Shown piece after piece: positions 13,711-23,104 of a stretch of DNA of 64,000 nucleotides. The notes below the pieces were generated by a model that saw only the letters and a list, made by a program, of their open reading frames with translations, had not been told where the DNA came from and made no database searches. This stretch comes from Elysia chlorotica. Lineage: Eukaryota > Mollusca > Gastropoda > Plakobranchidae. The position numbers and the translations under genes were made by a program. Location of the stretch: positions 230,437 through 294,436 of the forward strand of contig RQTK01000535.1 in NCBI GenBank assembly GCA_003991915.1, read 5' to 3'. Position 1 is the first letter of the stretch, and the number at the start of each line of letters is the position of its first letter.

Positions 13711-16700
13711 GCTACTGACATCCCTGACTGCTGAATAGTTGATCTCCTTCTGTGCCGCCAGATCCTCGAGCGAGGAGACGGAGGTCCCCAGCCTGGACAC
13801 GGTGAGGAAAGCTGCCAGGTTGGCCGTGAACGTGGACATGATGATGACCGTGAAGAACCAGAATCCTGCCACCAGGACACGCCCAGCCAGGCTGCGGGGC
13901 GGGTCGCCACCACCTGGGGAGCGCAGCGATTGGTCTGTTTGAATCAATGCTTGGTTCTGATTGGACTGTTTGTAAGATTATAAATCAATTTAAGCAAGTC
14001 AGTGTGCAATTTAGATTTGTGTAACCAAGACAGCACAGATTGACTAGATAATAATGATATTCTAAACTTTAAAAAAAAAGACTTCTGTTCTTAAAAAAAA
14101 AAAAAAAAAAAAAAAAAGTTAGTAAAAAAAATCACGAACTTACTTCCCCTGTATTAAAAAAATGGAAACAGAATTAACAAGTGCATACCATAATACTAGT
14201 TTGCGTAGTGATCTTTTTGGATTAAAATCTTAATCATGCTGATATTTGTAATACAATTATTTATGTTGTGTAGAGTTAAGTTAGATAGCACGCGGTTGGT
14301 TGGACTAATCATATGATATGGAGATTTAAACCTGTGCATATAACTATGCATAACATCATATAGCTATTAAACCCCTTCATTGGTTGTTTGACTGTAAAAG
14401 ATTACAAACTATCCGTACAATAGACTGATGTCGCAACGTCAAGGCCAGGGAAAGCATGGCAATAGAGATTTAGTATGCACAAGGCTTAACTAAATAGACT
14501 GTTTCTGAATTATTACTTGTTCCTACCTGCCATCGTAAGAGCTCCAACAACAAACCAAAGACTGTCTCCAATGCTGTAGTTTGCACGTGTGGTTACCTCT
14601 ACACATTCTTTGTGCTGAGAATTGGAAGAGGTCTGGCTTCCTCCCCCAGCCTCTGCAGCGGGCACCGAGTCGTGACTAATATTTGCCGAGTTGATGCTAT
14701 TGTTACGACTTTCAATAGTGGAGCGGGCACTGGTATTATCAGGTTTACCGTCATGATCATTGTACCCATTTATCGTGACTTCGTTATTTGCGTTGTTGTC
14801 TTCGATGAATGCAGGTGCTTTTTCTGAGAGGTCAGAATTTACTGCAGAGGAGCTTTTGTTGTAGGTATGTGTTCCTGTGTTTGTCTCTTCCGATAAGATG
14901 ATAGATAAAGCCACTGCATTGGTGTGACTCTCTTTGGAAAATGCTCTAGAGTCTTTCTTTCGGTTGGATTGCGTGATGCGTTCAAATGCCCATAGGAGGA
15001 TGCTAGTTACCCCCAGAACTCCGAAAATGGATAACCAAGCCTGAAAGTTAAATTAAAAGTACATTAAAATATTATTTCCATAAGTAGAAAAAAGTCAAAA
15101 TATTAATACTATCCATAACCAGAGGAGAAAAGAGAGGAGTGGAGGAATCAATTAATGCCACATATTTTATGAATGTTCAAGTCTCGAGTCTAAATAAACA
15201 CTATTGGGTTATTTTTACGTTGAAGATAATACTTTGAAGATATTTATCTTCTGAGTATTAAAAAAATTAAATAGCGACCTTTTGATGCAAAAAAAGAAGT
15301 AGACATTTATCAACTTCTTAGAGAATAAAGATATTCAACTTATACTCTTAGAAGTTCATAACTTGTGAAAGAAAACATTTAACTTAAGTATATAACTGTA
15401 AAGTATATAACTTACTGATGGAAAAGACATTTAACTTATACTTGTGACAGAATTAAAAATTGAACTCTTATAAAAGTGTAATACATTCAACTTATGACTT
15501 AATAATCAACTCACAGGCGTGGTGAAAACGCTGGCGTAGTAGTAGAGCTTAGTGCTCGAGTCCTCCCGCTTCATCATGATCTGAATGCCAGCGAAGTCAT
15601 AGTAGGGCAGAGTGAAGTCCATAACTTTATCTCTCTCCACGGTGACGGTCAGGGCTCCAATGATCACATCGGCCTCCTGATAATGTTAATATTGATTATT
15701 GTGTCAATGCCACACAAAGATCGATGAGTGCAATATGAAATTTAATAATATTGTGAGCTTAACTTTTTTTTTTCTCGAGAGGACTTACAGCACACGTTCA
15801 TAGATGGGGGTGATTAAGCGAATATTATAGACTGCCCAGTCTTACAAAACCGTTAACGCATATGAAAAGGGGTACTTTTAATACAAAATGAGTCTAATTA
15901 ACTTGATAGAGAAAACGTCAATGCCGAAATTAGGGACGCAAATATTAGCCGACATGTTAATGTTTCTTTTAAATGGTGCAAATATTTCAACCTCTGGTAG
16001 AATCATAGATGTCTACATAAATGAATCGCTGCCCATTTTTTGTTGTGGATAAAGTGATTAAAAAAAACTTGTCTTATAAAAATTCAGAATATTGAAGCTG
16101 TCTGACATTTGTTTTCACTGGTATCTTTTTTTTTTCCAGTTGTATTTATAGTTTCAGTACTTTAGTTTAATTGGTAAAATAACTCTTCAACCTCTACAGT
16201 TAACAAGCTTGTCATGTTATTCAATGAACTTCAATGCGGAAAAGTGACTTTATTAGTGATTAACAGTGAAACTGTTAAGTCTTTAGATCTAGATAACTTC
16301 CGGCATTAAAATGACTGTGATAATCTCATTACACCGGTGATGTAATACAAATGTTGCATTATAGGAAAACTTTAACAAGTTAGTTTTGTGAAAGTTGTAG
16401 CAACCACTTGGTTCCTCTCCTAATTCTGACCGACTTTACCTGCTTGGCAGTTGATACACCTAATGAACTCCAATCTACCAGTCACTTTAATATAATCTTT
16501 GGCGATCATGATAGATCAACATAAAAAACAGGTTTACGCTAGATAACACATGCATGTCTCTGACAGTTGCATGAAATCATTTTTTTTAAGGCAGACTAGG
16601 TATATTTATCTACATAAATTAATTTCTGGCTTACCCCTCTGACAACATTCCCGATGCATCCCGTCCATTTGCCATCCTCCAAAAAGCCATACCCTCCAGG

Positions 16701-19700
16701 CGAGCACTCGACAAAGTTGTACTCGAAGCCGACCTTCTTGGCGATCTCGCTCAGGACGTCGATGCTGTAGCCGTGGTAAGTGATGCTGTCAGGGTCGGAG
16801 TCGTTCCGGAACACAAACGGCGGTTCCTGACAGACAAAAAAGGGATGGTTTGAAAATAGTGTCGAACATAATATGGAATAGAATAAATAACATTATCTGG
16901 TTATAATAATGTTTGAAGTCAAACAAAATTAATTATTTTTGAAGACTTAAATGTTCGTTATAAATCTCCCTTTTTTCGGAATTCGATTCTTTACTCTGTA
17001 ATGTGGCAGGCTGAGACAGATGCCTTCTCCTGTGCCCATGTGTAGCAGCACGTATATTGTCAGAAGTTCATCCCGGGACGTGTCTACAATGTATCCTTGT
17101 TACTATCATCATACTTTAAAGAAGTAACAAACTAATCCATAGCAATTTGCACTCGGGAAAAGAAGCCAATCAGTTGAGTCTTTTCGAATTATGATTAATA
17201 TTTTTGAGAATATCTCCGTTTCGTGATTAATAATGTTCCAGCTTATAAGTCTAAAAAATATGGTTGCCGATTGACTTTTCCAAGACAACAACAAAAATTA
17301 ACCGACAGCACCAACAAAATATTTAATATTTGCCTGTTTGTTGTTGTTTTTTTTGGGGGGGGGTTGTTTTTTGTTTTTTGTTTTTTTACACAAAATAGAC
17401 TCACCACGACAACAGCCACAGTGAGCCTTGTATCGGTAAAATTATGAGGATAGGCGGGCTGCCTCAGTGAGAGTCCCCCCTCAGCCGACCAGCTGCCAAC
17501 CTAAACAGCAGGATAACACAGTTCGATTTAGATTTATACGAATCCTGTTGGGAAAAACTGATTAATGGGTAACAGTGCCAATATGTTTCGTGTATTTATG
17601 GATCCTGAGAAATTTCTGATTAAGGAGATAGAAAGGTCTGTACGTCTTTTTTATAAATAATAGGATACGGGACAAGACTAATCATAAACAAGACTCTTTT
17701 ACGATGCAAGAAAAGGGCAAAAAAACCCTTGATCTTTTTTTAGCTCTACTCCTCCAAAGTGTCTCGAAGAATCCTATACGGAGATGGGTGCAGAAGGTTA
17801 GATTCGAACCTCAAATTTTCTGCTACTAAACACAGAGCATTGCATCCTGAGCTATCTGATACCTTCATTGCACTGTTCTTACTTTAAAGAGAAAGAAAAG
17901 CCCGGCATGTTTATATAACTATAATAAATTGGAATAATTAATATAAGAGCAAAGAAATTCCCATTTTCTGTCAGGTATCTATTGAAGGTGGACGATACTG
18001 AAGCGAGGTGCCTGACAGAAAGGAAATGTAAATATCATATACACATGTAAACAGTTTTAACAGACAAAATCTCTGCTGATGTTAAGAAAAAACATTTAGG
18101 CAAAAAAGTTTTGTAAAGCATATCTCGATCTGCACATAATTATTATAATATTTACAGAACAGTTTCGTGAGCAAAAAATTTTTATTTCATGTTTTATTCT
18201 ACCCAAACTTAGAAAGCAACAAATCCCTGGAAACTCAAGACGTGTCAAAATTACCTGAGTGCTTCCATTAGATCCCAGGCGATACAAATCAAAAACGATA
18301 TTCCTTCTTTTAGTATCATCTGTTGTCGGGAACAGTTCATAATCTTGACCCCTGATCTGTGTAGAAACAAAAGAAACCACATTTCTTCTCTCATATAGAT
18401 TTTTATAATGTTACGATACAACATGCAAAATAAATAATTAACCAGCACTACACGACAAAAATGTTACGTAAGAACATGACAAGAAAAATAATGAGCATTT
18501 TTGTGGGAAAACTGTATTTGGGGCCACAATTGTTATTAACCGTAAAATATTTATGTATAGGTAGGCTCTCAGTCATGAAATTGCACGAACTATTTTCTTC
18601 AAAGAAAGTTTAAAAAATCTGCACCCAACCCAAATACAAATAAATATCAGTAGAGTAATTTTATAAATAATCATTATTGAAACAAAATTTCCCGACATAA
18701 GCTCTGCAGAGACAGGAGACCAGAAACCAGCATTTCGGAAAACGTAGTTTATTTTACTGGACGTGGAATTTATCGGTCATCTAATTGTCTCATCAAAACA
18801 GATTATACATACAGCTAATGTTGCTGCACAGTGGTTTTGTTTTTTTCGCCTTTTGCCTTCTGAATGTACACTGTCAACGATATAGTTTAGTTGCAGATGT
18901 TGGACTAAAGAAAGCAACCAACAAACCAACAAACCAACATGTTCCAGAGATACACTCTTATAATCTCTTAAATATTAATCTTCTGTTATTATGTGTTTTA
19001 TTTATAAGAACAGAACCTAGATCTACTTGTTTTTACGGTTGAATGGTTTCAGTATTATTATGTGTACTGGAAGTCCCGCAATCTCCCTGTGAGGCAGTAC
19101 TTAAATTTGTCATATGTCTCAGTGCCCATCTACGATAAAGCATATTTGGATGTTTAAAAACTAAGAAATCAAAAAATAATCAACACAAATACTTGTTTCA
19201 TGCCCTCTTGGAACAGTTTCTGGCAGCCCGAGCAATCCGTGGAGCAGTCGATCGAGCAGTTGGACGAGTCTCCTTGTGTGTGGAGCGCTTTAGAGAAGAG
19301 AGCAAGACTGTGGTCGGCGAATCTCAGGAATTTTTCCTCTAGATCAATGGGACGGTCCTGATGGGAAGAAGGACTTAGCAAAATACTTCAAAATAATAGT
19401 GGCTCTCGTAGCCTACAAACTTAACTTAAGCCCTCTGTCTATGTCTGTCTATCTGTCTGTCTTTAATAAAAAAAATTAGTCTTATTTCAAGTAGATAACT
19501 ACTCAATTTTGTGTTTACTGTTAATTTTATAGACTTCTCTTATTAGTTTGTTTATTTGAAAAGTAAACTAATAATTACTAAACTTTGTGTTCCTAAGACT
19601 GTGATCTGGCCATACATTTGGTATCTTTAGTTCACTTTTGCAGATGTTTTTTTTGTACACGATAGTTACATTGCGCCAATTAGGAGCTCTAAACACCTAG

Positions 19701-21223
19701 ATATTTTATTCCCAAATGCTGAATTAGTGTAATTAAGTTTACACACTGTACATTCTTTAGAGGGTATAGATTATTATATCCCTCAAATGAATAATATATC
19801 GACTTAAATAGATGTTGACTTACTTGAGCGTAAAGCAGTTCGTATATTATTGCCTCTACAATCTATGCGGTTTCCTCCATCAGACAGCTCTATTGATTCC
19901 AGTATTTTGTTAATAAACAAAGTTAGTCTAATTATTATTTACATTTTATAATTAATCTACATCAGACTTACCAGATATAACAAAATACAAGCTTGCCTAC
20001 CCTGGGCTTTCCCCGCTCCAGCAGCGCCAGCGGCTTGATCTGGTCACAGAAGGTCTCCAGGTCCGCGCACAGCTGCAGGGTGGGGCCGGGTGGGGCGTCT
20101 GTCGGGTAGAACAGCCACCGGAACCTGGTGGACGGTAGCCGCAACTGGGACACCTGGCCACAGGCACAGCTCAGTTCAGTTGAGTTGGCTTAACGTCCAA
20201 CATCATCACTATATAGGCTATATTGTAGTCGGGCGCCAAGACTGACATCTGGCAATTTTATGTGATGCCACACACAAGACAGAGCGGGGATGCCATGATT
20301 TCTGTCTCAGCCGGTCACATTAGACTGACACCGACTCAACCAGTAGCGAGCGAAATCGCGAGGGCTCGAACCCAGACCTTTTGCAATAGAAACCGATGTT
20401 CTACCCCAGGGCCACCACGCGCCCCATCCAGAGGCACCATAAGCACAATATTCGACGAAAGTCTTCAACGGTTAATACATGGTTATAGTAACCATAATCA
20501 AAATATTTATTATAAGTACTTCATCAACGTTTCTTTGATACAATCTGTCTTTAGAGCATAATGTAACATCAAAACGCTACTATCTACATTTTGATAAAAT
20601 TAGAGGTGGCTTATTACTAAATTTCTTTCTGGAGAAAAAAATCATTAGATATAAAAAATATATTATCGTATAGGAGCCAGCATGCTTGAATAATAGAGAA
20701 AAACATCCAATGCTGTATAATTATCCATTCGTTTTTATTCGTTGCAGTTAAATTTTAACCCTCGACTTCCAACTATACCAAAAATATAGATTGAACCTTT
20801 TTAGTGTGACTTCCAGAGGGTTAAAACCCCTTTTTTCATATAACTGTATAACTGTTTATTAACACTTAAACCGCCATTGACCTTCAATGGAAAGACAATT
20901 CGTTGTGATCATTTTTTTAACTAATGAAAGCATTAAGCGAGTTGTGACAGTTTTGCCATTAACTGCCCATAGCTCAGTAAGTAGTTTTCTGAACAAAGAA
21001 GCAAGGAGACTTAATTGTGGATCAAGTATCCTAGCTAGAATCCCTCGCTTCCATACTGGATTTTCCGAGAAAAATAGTTTTAAGATTTCAAAGTAACTGC
21101 AGACTTGAGATAACGCCCACAGTCTTACTGTTCATCACAATGGAAGATAAACAGCATGAGTTGCTTTATACTAATGTAAAGGAGGAAGCTGAGCTGGCGC
21201 AAGACGTAGGACATAGGGCTCCC

Positions 21224-21269
<46 letters not shown>

Positions 21270-23039
21270 GCAACAAAAACAACAGCAAAAACAACAACAG
21301 CAACAACGACGATGACGACGACGACGACTACGACGACAGAAGCAACACAAAAAACGTCCTACAACATGTCAGTTATAATAAAAAACTAACAGAAACGATT
21401 AACATTTTCAAATAAACATTCATTTTCAAGGAAACCAAACTACAACCTTCAACACCACCACCAAAAGCGACATCTTACCGCTTTAATCATATCGGAGACA
21501 CATCGAGATGTTCCGATCATCAGAATGTCCCTGATGTCGGTGGTGGCTGCAGTTTTCACAACCAGCGCGGGGTCGCTGCAGTTGTACACAGAGAACGTAC
21601 TCTGGTACACAAACTTCTCCCCCGCCATAGAACTGTTTCCTGTTAGGAAGTGCTCTGTCAAGAAATGATGTACAGCATGGTTTAGAATGTATACATAATG
21701 AAATCATAATGAAATATTTCGATTTCTCTGTTTTCTGTACACGCCTCATATTGTCTAAGGCGTTTTATAAGTTCTACAATCTCTTTATAGCACATCTTAT
21801 TATTTTAACCTCACATCTCTTCATCCTAAGTGCATGATGTTCTATTTCATTGTTTCATTTCTAAAAGCTAAAGAGTTTAAAATGTGACATTATGCAACTG
21901 AGGTGACAAGTTACTGATATAAAAAATAATAGTAACAAATCTTTCTTTTTATGTGTTTTTTTCCATTAATGCGTATGATTATTGTAGATCAAAATTATAC
22001 AGAGTGTTTGTTTATTCCTCTCTAAAGGGTAGGATGTTTTTAATGAAACCATTGGATTTCATGTCTTCATGTGATATTTGAACAATTATGGGTGATGCGA
22101 GCAAACGCTAAATTATTATTTAAAACCTAAAATCTATATTTATTATTACGCAGCACACCTATCGTATCTAGCAACCGAGGAGACGAGGGTTTTTCTGTCT
22201 TTTTTTTTCCTTCTGTTTTGTGAGTCTTGCTGTTTGTTTGTTTTTTATTCTAATTTTTTAATCTAATCATTTGAATGATTTCCACAAACTGTTATTATCG
22301 ATTTAAATTAATGTGCACGGTTAACATCCACATTGTAGAAAATTACTAAGACATAAAAAGAGTGTTTGTGTTAGAAACTTTCCTTACAAGTGTAAACATA
22401 ATTTTGTTTAGAAAGATGAAATGATGAAAATGGTAAACTTAATTGCTTAACTCAATATTTTATTTTAGTCAAGGAAAATCGTTTACCTCACCTATTAAAT
22501 CGTCCGTAGACTAATTTATAGGTTTAGTTAATTTCTCATGTCTCTTTTCTATCTAAACCTCGCAATGGCTAAATGAAAACTTAAATATCTCTGTCGACTG
22601 CCTTACAATGTGATGTTTGTTGGTTAATTTCCATATTGCGGTTGTTTCATGGTGTCCATATAAAAGTTTAACTAAGTCATTGATAGCAAGAATGAACGTC
22701 ATTCATGACAGATAACAATGTTTACATGGAATAAAATTGGACGTTCAAACCAAAAGCAGATGTAAATAATAAAACAAAAACAAACAAACAAAATTCAGGG
22801 CCAGGCCAATAAATCACCTAAGTACGGCATAACGATTTTTCTGCTTTATCTTGGTTTTTATTTTTAGTTGAATAATGGATGTTCCGAGGGCCATATTTCA
22901 TAACGAGTTTCGTTTATCAATTGAAATCAAACTACATGAAATTCATTTAAATGGCTTTTTATTTATTTATTGTAAAGCGCTCTGAGCCTAAGTATGTTTG
23001 GTGTAGGGCGCTGTAGAAATAAAGTTGTTTGTTATTATG

Positions 23040-23104
<65 letters not shown>

